DNA from: an uncultured Tateyamaria sp.
GTDB lineage: Bacteria; Pseudomonadota; Alphaproteobacteria; Rhodobacterales; Rhodobacteraceae
DNA length: 64,000 nt
Direction of reading: 5' to 3'
NCBI RefSeq assembly: GCF_947497045.1
Contig: NZ_CANMEU010000005.1
Coordinates: 168,857 to 232,856, forward strand
The translations under genes were made by a program, and so were the position numbers. Positions 17,410 through 26,572 of this stretch are shown here, in pieces. The stretch's first letter is position 1. Each line of letters begins with the position of its first letter. The notes beneath the pieces were generated by a model. The model had not been told where the DNA came from. It ran no database searches and saw nothing but the letters and a program-made list of their open reading frames with translations.

Positions 17410-18060
17410 ATGCAGGACCAGCGCGCGGAACTGGACTGGCGGGATGGTGGTGTGCCAGTGTCGCGCCGCTTTGATGATCCGTATTTCAGTCTCGACAATG
17501 GGCTGGCTGAAACGCGGCACGTGTTTCTGGAGGGCAACGGCTTGCCGGGACGGTTTGTGGACGGGTTCCACGTTGCCGAGTTGGGGTTTGGCACGGGCCT
17601 GAATTTCCTGACCACTTGGGCTGCATGGCGCGCGGCTGGCGTGAAAGGTACGCTGCGTTTCACGAGTTTTGAGGCCTTTCCGATGACCCCCAAAGATATG
17701 GGCACCGCGCTGGCTGCGTTTCCAGAGGTGACAGAGCTGGCCCACGCGATGTTGAGCGGTACACCTTTGGAGGGGGTCGAGTTGCGCGTCATCAAAGGCG
17801 ATGCACGCATCACACTGCCTGCATGGGACGGCATGGCCGATGCGTGGTTTCTGGACGGGTTCTCACCCGCCAAGAACCCCGAATTGTGGGGTGCGGATCT
17901 GATGGCATCTGTTGCAGCGCATACGGCTTTCGACGGCACCGCCGCGACGTACACTGCCGCGGGGTTTGTGCGCCGGGGGCTGGAGGCCGCAGGCTTTGAC
18001 GTCACCCGCGTTCCCGGTTTTGGGCGCAAGCGTCACATGACGGTCGCGACCTTGCGATGA
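17410..18060 (+). CDS. mnmD: tRNA 5-(aminomethyl)-2-thiouridine methyltransferase, stand-alone MnmD
   Basis: This is an S-adenosylmethionine-dependent methyltransferase of 216 aa that acts on wobble uridine of tRNA. Diagnostic pieces are PVSRRFDDPYFSLDNGLAE near the N-terminus, the SAM loop ELGFGTGLNFL, and DAWFLDGFSPAKNPELW. This DUF752/MnmC N-domain is stand-alone. Its usual oxidase partner is the divergent gene upstream. The last four bases overlap the start of the EamA transporter (ATGA). Confidence 0.88.
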   Translation: MQDQRAELDWRDGGVPVSRRFDDPYFSLDNGLAETRHVFLEGNGLPGRFVDGFHVAELGFGTGLNFLTTWAAWRAAGVKGTLRFTSFEAFPMTPKDMGTALAAFPEVTELAHAMLSGTPLEGVELRVIKGDARITLPAWDGMADAWFLDGFSPAKNPELWGADLMASVAAHTAFDGTAATYTAAGFVRRGLEAAGFDVTRVPGFGRKRHMTVATLR

Positions 18061-18926
18061 GTGCGGGCAACAACACACGCCTTGGGATTGCGCTGATGAT
18101 CGCCGTGTCGGTGGTGTTTGCAGGTCAAGACGGCATCTCGCGCCATCTGGCGAGCGAATATAACGTCTATATGGTCGTGATGATCCGATACTGGTTTTTC
18201 GCCGCCTTCGTTATCACCATTGCGGCGCGTAAGGCCGGAGGCGTCGCTGCCGCTGCCAGCACCAAGCGGCCCGTGGTTCAGGGGTTTCGAGGGCTGCTGC
18301 TGGCCGCTGAGATTTGCGTGATGGTCAGTGCCTTCACGATCCTTGGGCTCGTGGAAAGCCATGCGGTCTTTGCCGCCTATCCGTTGCTCGTGGCCGCCCT
18401 GTCTGGGCCTGTACTGGGCGAGCATGTGGGCTGGCGGCGATGGGCCGCGATTGGGGTTGGGTTTGTCGGTGTGCTGTTTATTCTCAAGCCCGGACTGGGC
18501 GTGTTTAACCCGGCGGCGGTGATCCCGCTGATCTCGGCGGTGATGTTTGCGATGTACGGATTGCTGACCCGGTACGTCGCCCGTGATGACAGCACGGCCA
18601 CCAGCTTTTTCTGGACAGGCACGACGGGCGCGGTGGCGATGACCTGCGTCGGTCTGTGGTTCTGGGAGCCGATGAGCGGTGTTGACTGGGCGTGGATGGG
18701 GGCACTTTGTATGACCGGATCGCTTGGGCACTGGCTGCTGATCCGCTGTTATGAGGTGGCAGAGGCAAGTGCCGTGCAGCCGTTCGCCTATTTTCAGATG
18801 GTGTTTGCCGCTGGGGTCGGGATCGTGCTTTTCGGCGAGGCGTTGCAGATCAACGTGTTGATCGGTGCCGCGATCATTGTGGCTGCGGGCCTGTTCACCC
18901 TATGGCGCGAACGGCAGCAGGGTTGA
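18057..18926 (+). CDS. EamA/DMT-family transporter
   Basis: This is a ten-helix drug/metabolite exporter of 289 aa with two tandem EamA repeats. The first half ends around GFVGVLFILKPGLG and the second begins near FNPAAVIPLISAVMFAMYG. It is translationally coupled to mnmD by an ATGA overlap. The 3' end overlaps the convergent transglycosylase gene by 27 bases. The transported compound is unknown. Confidence 0.88.
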   Translation: MSAGNNTRLGIALMIAVSVVFAGQDGISRHLASEYNVYMVVMIRYWFFAAFVITIAARKAGGVAAAASTKRPVVQGFRGLLLAAEICVMVSAFTILGLVESHAVFAAYPLLVAALSGPVLGEHVGWRRWAAIGVGFVGVLFILKPGLGVFNPAAVIPLISAVMFAMYGLLTRYVARDDSTATSFFWTGTTGAVAMTCVGLWFWEPMSGVDWAWMGALCMTGSLGHWLLIRCYEVAEASAVQPFAYFQMVFAAGVGIVLFGEALQINVLIGAAIIVAAGLFTLWRERQQG

Positions 18927-20885
18927 GCCTGTGAGTTCTTCGCTGAACGGGATCGGCAGAGCGTCTTTGCCGAGTCGTGCACGATAGACAGGCAGGCTTT
19001 CGGTGACCCGCATCACGTAGTTGCGCGTTTCGCGGAAAGGGATGTGCTCAATCCAGTCAATAACGTCGAACTCCGGACCAAGGCGGCGTGGATCTCCATA
19101 GAGACCCATCCAACGGATCGGACGGCTGGGGCCTGCGTTATAGGCTGCGGACATCAGGATCACGTTGCCGCCGAACTGGGGCACAAGCTGGCTGAGAAAG
19201 GTGGACCCGAGTTCGGCGTTGTAGACCGGATCGGTTGTCAGTCGCGCTGTTGAATGTTCATCATTGCGCCCAAGACTGCCCGCCACCTCCTGGGCTGTTG
19301 CAGGCATCAACTGCATCAGACCGCGCGCGCCTGCACTTGATTGCACCTTGGGATCAAATTCGCTTTCACGCCGAGCGATGGCGAGGTTCATCTCGGGGGC
19401 CATGGGCAGGTCCGCCTCTGCCAGTGGGTGTAGCGCGTAATAGGGGGCGTGCAATGTGATCCCACGCCGCGCCACCTGCTTGCCGATCATCACCGCCAGA
19501 TGGGGTTGCTCCGCATCAATGGCGGCTTGCCCAAGCTGAGCGGTTTCAGTGGGGTGAAGCGTTTCGGCCAGATGGGTCCAGAACCGCTCGGCCAAATCCA
19601 ACTCATCGGAGGCTTGCAGGAGCAGACCCGCCTGGAACAGGTCCCGTTCGGCGAGGTCAGAGCTGCGCCAATCCGGCACGGAGGCGGTGCCGGCCAACAG
19701 TGGGTCGATGGGCAGATCGCCCCGTTCGGCGGCCAGCAATCCATAGAATGATGTCTGAAACTGCGCCCCATCAGCATAGGCGGCTTGGGCGGCATCGGAA
19801 CTGCCCATCGCTTCGTGCGCGCGCCCGATCCAGTATCCGGCGCGTCCGCGTGAGATGAGGGAGGTGATGGCGGCCCGGTGGTTCTGGAAATGCCCGAGGG
19901 CCAGTTCGGGATCGTCAAGCTTGCGCAGCGCGATATAGCCTGCGAGCCATTCCAGATCGGCGTAATTCGACCCGAACATCAGAAAGTGGTTGGCTGCCAT
20001 CTGATAGGCGCGGCTGGCATCCCCGCCACGCATTTCATCGCGCACCACGGCGCGGCGACGGTTCGCCCATGCCTCGGGTCGGCCAAGCGTGTCGGCAGAG
20101 CGGGAGGTTGCCAGCAGCAGGTCTTTGGCATCATCCCATCGCCCCTTGCGGATACGCCATTCAAAGCGGTCGTGGGACAGGCCTGCGTCCGATTGCAGCG
20201 CCGCAGGCAGCGCATCAATCAGGGCGTTCACAGTGGTGCTGCCAGCTTGCAGAGCAAGGCGGGCGCGTCCGAGTGCTGCCTGATCATCCGGGATCAGATC
20301 GAACATCCGGCGTGCGTCGTCGCGTTGACGATCCCAGAGCATTGCCGTGGCGCGCGCCTGATGATGGGGGCGGATCACCTCGCCGTAGAGCGACAGATAG
20401 AGCGCGTGGGTGGCTGCGGACATTGGCATGGTGCGCCACGCCAGGATCAGGGCAGTCTCGGCTTTGCTGCGTTGACCTGCGCTGATCAGGGCGGCGGCGT
20501 AATCAAGGGTGGCGGAGGCGGTTTGCGGGATCGCATCGTCATAGAACCGTAGCAGGGCCGCGTCCCCGGCTTTGGCCACGGCATCCTCTGATTGGCGCAG
20601 CAGATAGGCTTGTCCCGGCCAATCGGGCCGCCGGCCCAGGAATGCGCGCACCTCGGCGTAGGTACCACGGCCTGTGCGCAGTCGATGCCATTCGATTACG
20701 TCCGCCGCGATGGGGCCATCCCGGGCAGCAAGTGCGGCGGCGGTGTCCCAGTTGCCTGCGCGCATCGCATCCAGTGCCCAACCAAGTGGGCGGGGTCGTT
20801 CGGCCAAAGCGGTCACAGCCAGCAGAAAAAGCGCCATTACGGCGCAGGCACATCGGCTCATCACTTGCATTTCCCAACGCCTCAT
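18900..20885 (-). CDS. Soluble lytic murein transglycosylase (SLT family)
   Basis: This periplasmic enzyme cleaves the MurNAc-GlcNAc bond to give anhydro-muropeptides. Of about 661 aa, residues 1-30 form a signal peptide (MALFLLAVTALA). A long alpha-helical superhelix of TPR-like repeats follows (about 60-470), and then the SLT domain, where the catalytic Glu lies in IARRESEFDPKVQSSAGARG and LMQLMPATAQ follows. NAGPSRPIRW completes the fold. I chose the ATG at 20885, with AAGG upstream. ATGs at 20870 and 20861 are also plausible and keep the signal peptide. Confidence 0.88.
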   Translation of the reverse strand: MRRWEMQVMSRCACAVMALFLLAVTALAERPRPLGWALDAMRAGNWDTAAALAARDGPIAADVIEWHRLRTGRGTYAEVRAFLGRRPDWPGQAYLLRQSEDAVAKAGDAALLRFYDDAIPQTASATLDYAAALISAGQRSKAETALILAWRTMPMSAATHALYLSLYGEVIRPHHQARATAMLWDRQRDDARRMFDLIPDDQAALGRARLALQAGSTTVNALIDALPAALQSDAGLSHDRFEWRIRKGRWDDAKDLLLATSRSADTLGRPEAWANRRRAVVRDEMRGGDASRAYQMAANHFLMFGSNYADLEWLAGYIALRKLDDPELALGHFQNHRAAITSLISRGRAGYWIGRAHEAMGSSDAAQAAYADGAQFQTSFYGLLAAERGDLPIDPLLAGTASVPDWRSSDLAERDLFQAGLLLQASDELDLAERFWTHLAETLHPTETAQLGQAAIDAEQPHLAVMIGKQVARRGITLHAPYYALHPLAEADLPMAPEMNLAIARRESEFDPKVQSSAGARGLMQLMPATAQEVAGSLGRNDEHSTARLTTDPVYNAELGSTFLSQLVPQFGGNVILMSAAYNAGPSRPIRWMGLYGDPRRLGPEFDVIDWIEHIPFRETRNYVMRVTESLPVYRARLGKDALPIPFSEELTGSTLLPFAP

Positions 20886-20998
20886 GGCTAGAGCCTTGCA
20901 GCATATGACAGGACTGCGGGGTTTCAACTCACGATGCTGCCATATGCGCATTTCATCCCAGGCCATTTGCCTGCCACACGTAAAAAAGGAGCTTCGAG

Positions 20999-21871
20999 AT
21001 GTTTAAAGGTTCTATGCCTGCCCTCGTAACGCCGTTTCGTAACGGCGCTTTGGATCTGGAAACGCTCAAGAAGCTGGTTGAGTGGCATATCGGCGAGGGG
21101 ACCAACGGGTTTGTGCCCGTCGGCACCACAGGCGAAAGCCCCACGCTGACCCATGAAGAGCACGAGACCGTCATCGACACGGTGGTGAGGGCCGCTGCGG
21201 GCCGCGTGCCCGTGATCGCGGGGGCCGGGTCCAACAATACGGTCGAGGCGATCCGCTTTGTGCAATTCGCCGAAAAAGTTGGGGCGGCTGCCGCGCTGGT
21301 CGTGACGCCGTATTATAACAAGCCGACGCAACGCGGGTTGATTGCCCATTTCACGGCCTTGCATGATTGCGCCGATATTCCGATTGTCATCTACAACATT
21401 CCCGGCCGGTCCGTCGTCGATATGACGCCCACGACCATGGCTGAACTGGCCAAATTGCCCCGTATTGTGGGGGTAAAGGACGCGACCGGCGATCTGGCCC
21501 GTGTGTGCGAAACCCGCATGGCCTGTGGCCCTGACTTTGTGCAGCTGTCTGGTGAGGATGCGACTGCACATGGGTTCAACGCCCAAGGTGGCGTGGGTTG
21601 TATTTCGGTTACGGCAAACGTCGCCCCCAAGTTGCTTGCGCAGATGCAGGCGGCCTGTCTTGCGGGGGACTATGCCACCGCGCTCGAGATTCAGGACAAG
21701 GTCATGCCGCTGCACAAGGCGATCTTTACCGAGCCGGGCTTGGTCGGTGCGAAATATGCGATGTCACAGTTGGGCCTGTGTTCGGACGAGGTCCGTCTGC
21801 CCCTGACAGGCTTGGCGGATGAAACCAAAGCATTGATCAACGCAGGCCTGACCCACGCGGGCTTGATGTAA
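20999..21871 (+). CDS. dapA: 4-hydroxy-tetrahydrodipicolinate synthase
   Basis: This enzyme condenses pyruvate with aspartate semialdehyde in lysine and diaminopimelate synthesis, in the cytoplasm. The 290 aa form a TIM barrel with the GTTGE loop at 42-46, the Tyr of IYNIPGRS and the Schiff-base Lys of [14 protein letters not shown] precedes the ATG at good spacing. It is divergent from the transglycosylase and followed by a hairpin shared with soeC. Confidence 0.94.
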   Translation: MFKGSMPALVTPFRNGALDLETLKKLVEWHIGEGTNGFVPVGTTGESPTLTHEEHETVIDTVVRAAAGRVPVIAGAGSNNTVEAIRFVQFAEKVGAAAALVVTPYYNKPTQRGLIAHFTALHDCADIPIVIYNIPGRSVVDMTPTTMAELAKLPRIVGVKDATGDLARVCETRMACGPDFVQLSGEDATAHGFNAQGGVGCISVTANVAPKLLAQMQAACLAGDYATALEIQDKVMPLHKAIFTEPGLVGAKYAMSQLGLCSDEVRLPLTGLADETKALINAGLTHAGLM

Positions 21872-21877
21872 ACCGTT

Positions 21878-21901
21878 GGGGCGGGCGATTACGCTCGCCC
21901 C
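21878..21901. terminator. Bidirectional hairpin between dapA and soeC
   Basis: GGGGCGGGCG pairs with CGCTCGCCCC (one mismatch) around an ATTA loop. It lies between convergent stop codons and can serve both strands. T tracts are weak. Confidence 0.6.
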
Positions 21902-21905
21902 AAAC

Positions 21906-22778
21906 TTAGCGTTTGCCGTAGTAGAGGCCGACGACGTGTTCAGCTTCGGCAAAGAACAACCAACGTGAGACAAGCGCGCCCGCGACGTGGCTGATCACGG
22001 CCAGCAGAGCCAGCACATGCGAGAATGATACCGCCAGCAGCGCGATGGGCAGTACTGCCATGAGCGCGATCGCAATGATCCGCAGCTTTTGGCTGTGTTT
22101 GCGCCCCACGACGTATACAAACTCCTTGAGAAGGTAGTTCGTGCCGGTATGCGGCGGTTCAAACGCGCGCACGCTGCCGATGTTGCCCAGCCCCGTTGCG
22201 GTGGCGAGCGATGTGCCTGACCCGGAAAGTGCCCCATCGCCCTGAGCCCAGAGAACGACCTGCACGACAGCCGCAATCGCCAGAAGCCCCATCGCCCACG
22301 TGACTTGTCCGGCCAGCAGTGCACCGCCCGCAAAGGCGTAGCTGAGGAACATCGCGGGCGTTGCGGTTGAGTTCCAGCGCGGGACCGACTTGAGCTGGGT
22401 GTAGATCATCGATGTGGTAAAGATCGTCAGCACCGAAAACACGGCCCCGATCAGGCCAAGAATCGTCCAGCGTTCCCCGAAAAAGACGAGGCCCATGCCG
22501 TAGACTGCCATGACGAGAAGCGCGATCACCGCACACCATCCTTCGCGGCTGAGCCAGGAAGAGCGCCACTGCGTGAATGCCTTGAGTGCGCGTTCGGGGC
22601 GGCCAAGGTGGAAGGTTGATGACATCAACCCACCCACTGCGCATACATATGCGATGGCGAAAAAGGCGAAGGCGGTCCAGCCTGTGACGCCCGGATATCC
22701 CAACCCAAGAAACGCCAGAAGCCCAAAGCCGATGCCCGAAAAGACGGTGAAGAAAATGACGGAAGGTGCGGGATGCAT
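21906..22778 (-). CDS. soeC: Sulfite dehydrogenase membrane anchor SoeC (DmsC family)
   Basis: This is an integral membrane quinone-binding subunit of 290 aa with about eight helices. The DmsC-type features are MHPAPSVIFFTVFSGIGFG at the N-terminus and GLMSSTFHLGRPERAL after helix 2. It is the last gene of the tauR-xsc-pta-soe run. Its start overlaps the soeB stop by one base (TGATG). In Allochromatium and Roseobacter-group bacteria SoeABC oxidises sulfite to sulfate on the cytoplasmic face and passes electrons to quinone. The assignment rests on the Xsc/Pta context as well as the family. Confidence 0.85.
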   Translation of the reverse strand: MHPAPSVIFFTVFSGIGFGLLAFLGLGYPGVTGWTAFAFFAIAYVCAVGGLMSSTFHLGRPERALKAFTQWRSSWLSREGWCAVIALLVMAVYGMGLVFFGERWTILGLIGAVFSVLTIFTTSMIYTQLKSVPRWNSTATPAMFLSYAFAGGALLAGQVTWAMGLLAIAAVVQVVLWAQGDGALSGSGTSLATATGLGNIGSVRAFEPPHTGTNYLLKEFVYVVGRKHSQKLRIIAIALMAVLPIALLAVSFSHVLALLAVISHVAGALVSRWLFFAEAEHVVGLYYGKR

Positions 22779-23536
22779 CAGAGTTTCTCCAGCGTTTTGT
22801 CGAGCCAGCCAAGGAAGCCTGTGGCCTCTTGCGCAACCGGCTCGAGGTAAGGTGCCAGAACGTCGATATCGCCAGCCCCCTCACTCAGCGTGTCCTTGGG
22901 CCGGGGGGGCAGGTATTGGTTGACCGGTTTTGTGCCCTGTTCAGGCATCAGGTCCATGCCGCCGCGTTCCGCGGTGAGCTTTGAAACGTGACTTTCGGGG
23001 TCGGCGAAGTCGCCAAAATGGCGCGCCCCTGAGGGGCAGGTCCGCACGCAGGCGGGTTCACGATCCACCTCGGGCAGGTTTTCATTGTAGATGCGGTCGA
23101 CGCAGAGCGTGCATTTTTTCATCACATTTTCGACCGCGTCCATTTCGCGGGCACCGTAGGGACAGGCCCATGCACACAAGCCGCACCCGATGCAGTCGGA
23201 TTCGTTGACCAACACAATGCCGTCCTCGACCCGCTTGTAGCTTGCCCCGGTGGGGCAGACGGTTACGCAGGGCGCGTCTTCGCAATGCAGGCAAGATTTG
23301 GGGAAGTGGATGAGTTGTGCTTCGCCCTGGGCGGGCTGCACTTCGAAGCTGTGGACGCGATTGAGGAACGATCCCGACGGATCTGATCCATACGCATCCA
23401 TATCAGAGAGCGGTGCCCCGTAGTTTTCGGTGTTCCATCCTTTGCATGAGATCACGCAGGCATGGCATCCGACGCAGGTGTCGAGGTCGATGACGAGCCC
23501 GAGCTTTTTGGTGGTGCTTTGGGGGAGTTGTGTCAT
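22778..23536 (-). CDS. soeB: Sulfite dehydrogenase iron-sulfur subunit SoeB
   Basis: This 252-aa electron-transfer subunit carries four [4Fe-4S] cluster motifs: CVGCHACVISCKGWN near residue 21, CLHCEDAPCVTVCPTGA, CIGCGLCAWACPYGA and a split fourth set ending CVRTCPSGA. It relays electrons from the SoeA molybdenum site to SoeC. There is no signal peptide, matching a cytoplasmic enzyme. A 76-base gap with a hairpin separates it from the small gene upstream, the only real break in the soe cluster. Confidence 0.88.
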   Translation of the reverse strand: MTQLPQSTTKKLGLVIDLDTCVGCHACVISCKGWNTENYGAPLSDMDAYGSDPSGSFLNRVHSFEVQPAQGEAQLIHFPKSCLHCEDAPCVTVCPTGASYKRVEDGIVLVNESDCIGCGLCAWACPYGAREMDAVENVMKKCTLCVDRIYNENLPEVDREPACVRTCPSGARHFGDFADPESHVSKLTAERGGMDLMPEQGTKPVNQYLPPRPKDTLSEGAGDIDVLAPYLEPVAQEATGFLGWLDKTLEKL

Positions 23537-23565
23537 GCCAGCGTCTCGCTTGTCGTGAGGACGGA

Positions 23566-23582
23566 CTGGGGCGCTGCCCCAG
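23566..23582. repeat. Palindromic intergenic element inside the soe operon
   Basis: CTGGGGC-GCT-GCCCCAG is a perfect 7-bp stem followed by ACCCCGCCGTATTTTTGG. This kind of GGGGC...GCCCC plus TATTTTTGG unit is, from memory, scattered between genes in Rhodobacteraceae. Here it separates the 48-aa gene from soeB and may act as an mRNA processing or attenuation point. Confidence 0.5.
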
Positions 23583-23612
23583 ACCCCGCCGTATTTTTGG
23601 TCAAAAGAAACA

Positions 23613-23759
23613 TCATGCTGTCGCGTCCGTGGTCAAGGTCAACTGGCTGACGGGTTTCGTTTTGGATTTGTCCCAACTGGCGATGAACCAAATGAAGGAT
23701 CCGACCGCGATGGCCACGAAAGCGGCGATGGCGAGCAGAGTGCGTTGGATACCGCTCAT
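23613..23759 (-). CDS. Small single-pass membrane protein in the soe operon (48 aa)
   Basis: This is a short gene whose ATG overlaps the soeA stop (ATGA at 23756-23759), so it is probably translated by coupling. The product has one hydrophobic helix (LLAIAAFVAIAVGSFIWFIA, residues about 8-27) and a polar tail SWDKSKTKPVSQLTLTTDATA. I do not know a named family. Its place between the catalytic and Fe-S subunits suggests an accessory subunit or assembly factor of the sulfite dehydrogenase. It resembles in size the tiny subunits of some oxidases, but that is only an analogy. Confidence 0.65.
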   Translation of the reverse strand: MSGIQRTLLAIAAFVAIAVGSFIWFIASWDKSKTKPVSQLTLTTDATA

Positions 23760-26572
23760 TTGCCGACCTTCCAGCTGACTTTGGCGGGGCCTTTGCCGAC
23801 AGGTGATTTGATCGGTGCCATGACGGGGTGGGATTCTTGTGGTGCGTCGACTTTTTCGATCCGCACCTTGAGGTCGAACCATGCAGCCTGTCCGGTGATC
23901 GGGTCGGAATTGGCCCATCGCAGTCCGTCGCCCTTGGGTGGCAGTAATTCGTGCATCAGGTGGTTGAGCAGGAAGCCGCGCGTTGCCTCGGGTGCTTTCT
24001 CGTCCAGCGCCCACGCCCCCTTGCGTTTGCCGATCGCATTCCACGTCCAGACCGTGTTTTCGTTCAGCGCTGCCATTTCGAGAACGGGTACCGTGATTTC
24101 GCCATGGGGTGAGGTGACCTTGGCCCAGTCCCCATCGCTGAGCGCGTTGTCCCGCATCAGCTTGGTCGGCAGATAGAGCGGGTTGTGCCCGTGCAATTGT
24201 CGCAGCCAAGCGTTTTGTGAACCCCATGAGTGATACATGGCCATGGGCCGCTGTGTGAGCGCCGTGATGGGGAAGTCGTCAACCTTGTTTTCGGGTGCGG
24301 GGTCGTACCAGATGGGCAGCGGATCCATCGTTGCCTTGATCCGTTCACGCAGATGATCGGGGGGTTGGCGATCCCCGTGCCCTTCGGCGGCGAGTTGGAA
24401 CCGGCGCATGGGTTCGATGTAGAGCGAAAAGAGATAGGGTTGTGGGCTGTCATAAAGCCCCATGCCCACGGCCCAATCCTGATAGGCGGCATTCCACGGT
24501 TTGTAGTAGTTCGCCCCTTCGGGGATGTGTTCAATAAAGAAGCCCCCGTTTTCGATGTAGTTGTCGAGCTGGCTTTCGTTGACGTCGCCGCGCCCCGAAG
24601 TCAGCCCGTCTTTGCCCATGCGGAACCCTGCGAGGGGGCCGATACCGGGTTTGCGTTCGTGGTTGACGATGTAGTCCGCGTAGTCGGCGTATTTCTGGCT
24701 GCCGTCATCGTTCGTGAAGCCCGGCAGGTGCAGTCTTGCGCCCAGTTCGCAGAGTACGGATTGGAAACCACGCACATCACGGTCGGGTTCGATCACCGGC
24801 CAGCGGATCGCATCGGCGGCGGCATCCGCCTCGCAAATGGGCCGATCCAGCAGCGAGATACAGTCGTGCCGCTCAAGGTAGGTGGTGTCAGGCAGGATCA
24901 GGTCGGCGTAGGCCACCATTTCCGAGCTATACGCATCCGAATAGATGATGCGGGGGATGACATATTCGCCATCGTCGCCCTTGTCCGTCAGCATGTTGAT
25001 CACACCGCCGATATTCATCGATGAATTCCAGGACATGTTGGCCATGTACATGAACAGCGTGTCGATCTTGTAGGGATCGCCCGCATGTGCGTTCGAGATC
25101 ACCATGTGCATCAGCCCGTGGCTGGACATGGGGTTTTCCCACGTAAAGGCCTTGTCGATGCGAGCCGGGCTGCCGTCATCCTTCAGGGCGAGGTCTTCTG
25201 GGCCGTGCACAAAGCCCAGGTGCGGGCCGTCAAGCGGGCTGTCGGCGGTGACTTTGCAATGTGGTTTGGGATGCGCGGTCGCGGGCTTGGGGTAGGGCGG
25301 TTTGAAGCGGAACCCCCCGGGCACCTCGACGCTGCCAAGCAGGATTTGTAGCACGTGCAGCGCGCGACAGGTCTGGAACCCGTTTGCGTGGGCACTGATA
25401 CCGCGCATGGCGTGGAACGACACGGGCCGCCCTTGCATGGTCTTGTGTGTTTCGCCCCGAAAATCTGTCCATTCCTGATCCAACTCGAACGCTTCGTCAA
25501 AGGCGACACGCGCAATTTCGGCGGCGAGCGTACGAATGCGTTTGGAAGAGATCCCAACACGTTCAGCGACGGCTTCGGGGGTGTATTCATCGGCCAGGTA
25601 CCGTTCGGCCATATGTTGCATGACGGTGCGATGGCTGACGCCGGCGTGGCGGTGTGTGGCGGTGAGGTCTGGTTTCACCCCCTTTTGGTCAAAGGGCGTC
25701 AGTTTGCCCGTGGCCCGGTCCATGACCAGTTCCTTGCCCGCATCATCACGCAGCAAGAGGCCAAATTCAGGCGATTTTTCGTCACCGTTGACAAGGCAGG
25801 GTGCGTTGGTGAATTGAGCCAGATAGTTGACATCAATATTACCGGTTTTCATCAGGCAGTGCACCAATGACAGGATGAAAAGCCCGTCTGTGCCCGGCGT
25901 GATGCCGACCCAATCATCTGCGACCGCATTATAGCCTGTGCGGATCGGATTCACGCCGATCACGCGGGCACCGCGCCCCTTGATCTTGCCGATACCCATC
26001 TTGATCGGATTTGAATCGTGGTCTTCGGCGACGCCGAACAGCATGAACAGCTTTGTGTGGTCCCAGTCCGGTTGTCCAAATTCCCAGAACGCACCGCCCA
26101 TCGTGTAGATGCCTGCGGCTGCCATATTGACCGAGCAGAACCCGCCATGGGCTGCATAGTTCGGTGTGCCAAAATTCTGCGCCCAGAAGGATGTGAAAGA
26201 TTGAGACTGATCCCGGCCGGTGAAGAAGGCGAGCTTGGAGGGGTCCTTTTTGCGCAGGGGTGCAAGCCAGTCGGTGGCGATCCCCAGGGCTTCGTCCCAC
26301 GAGATTTCCTCAAACTCGCCCGAACCGCGCGGGCCGACCCGTTTCAACGGGGCGCGCAGACGCGATGGCGCATTGACCTGCATGATCCCGGCGGACCCTT
26401 TGGCACAAAGCACACCCTTGTTCACGGGGTGGTCGCGGTTGCCCTCGATATAGGCAACTTTGCCGTCTTTGAGGTGCACGTTGATCCCGCAGCGGCAGGC
26501 GCACATGTAACAGGTCGTCTTGCGAATTTCGTCGGAGACTTTGGGCGACAGATCAAGCTTGGGCTGGTTCAT
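23756..26572 (-). CDS. soeA: Sulfite dehydrogenase molybdopterin subunit SoeA
   Basis: This is the catalytic subunit of 938 aa, oxidising sulfite to sulfate with bis-MGD molybdenum. C21-x2-C24-x3-C28 with C56 binds the proximal [4Fe-4S] cluster. The Cys in GGFCSVN (C146) sits where the protein ligand to Mo is expected. A C-terminal molydop-binding domain (roughly 790-900) follows. There is no Tat signal, consistent with the cytoplasmic SoeABC type and not the periplasmic SorA type. Its ATG overlaps the pta stop (ATGA at 26569-26572). Position after xsc and pta, where sulfite is released, is the main reason for naming it SoeA instead of a polysulfide or DMSO reductase. Confidence 0.86.
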   Translation of the reverse strand: MNQPKLDLSPKVSDEIRKTTCYMCACRCGINVHLKDGKVAYIEGNRDHPVNKGVLCAKGSAGIMQVNAPSRLRAPLKRVGPRGSGEFEEISWDEALGIATDWLAPLRKKDPSKLAFFTGRDQSQSFTSFWAQNFGTPNYAAHGGFCSVNMAAAGIYTMGGAFWEFGQPDWDHTKLFMLFGVAEDHDSNPIKMGIGKIKGRGARVIGVNPIRTGYNAVADDWVGITPGTDGLFILSLVHCLMKTGNIDVNYLAQFTNAPCLVNGDEKSPEFGLLLRDDAGKELVMDRATGKLTPFDQKGVKPDLTATHRHAGVSHRTVMQHMAERYLADEYTPEAVAERVGISSKRIRTLAAEIARVAFDEAFELDQEWTDFRGETHKTMQGRPVSFHAMRGISAHANGFQTCRALHVLQILLGSVEVPGGFRFKPPYPKPATAHPKPHCKVTADSPLDGPHLGFVHGPEDLALKDDGSPARIDKAFTWENPMSSHGLMHMVISNAHAGDPYKIDTLFMYMANMSWNSSMNIGGVINMLTDKGDDGEYVIPRIIYSDAYSSEMVAYADLILPDTTYLERHDCISLLDRPICEADAAADAIRWPVIEPDRDVRGFQSVLCELGARLHLPGFTNDDGSQKYADYADYIVNHERKPGIGPLAGFRMGKDGLTSGRGDVNESQLDNYIENGGFFIEHIPEGANYYKPWNAAYQDWAVGMGLYDSPQPYLFSLYIEPMRRFQLAAEGHGDRQPPDHLRERIKATMDPLPIWYDPAPENKVDDFPITALTQRPMAMYHSWGSQNAWLRQLHGHNPLYLPTKLMRDNALSDGDWAKVTSPHGEITVPVLEMAALNENTVWTWNAIGKRKGAWALDEKAPEATRGFLLNHLMHELLPPKGDGLRWANSDPITGQAAWFDLKVRIEKVDAPQESHPVMAPIKSPVGKGPAKVSWKVGK

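Noticed and set aside
21906..26572. DMSO or polysulfide reductase DmsABC/PsrABC
   Set aside because: The subunit families would allow it, but direct linkage to xsc and pta and the lack of a Tat signal favour sulfite dehydrogenase SoeABC.
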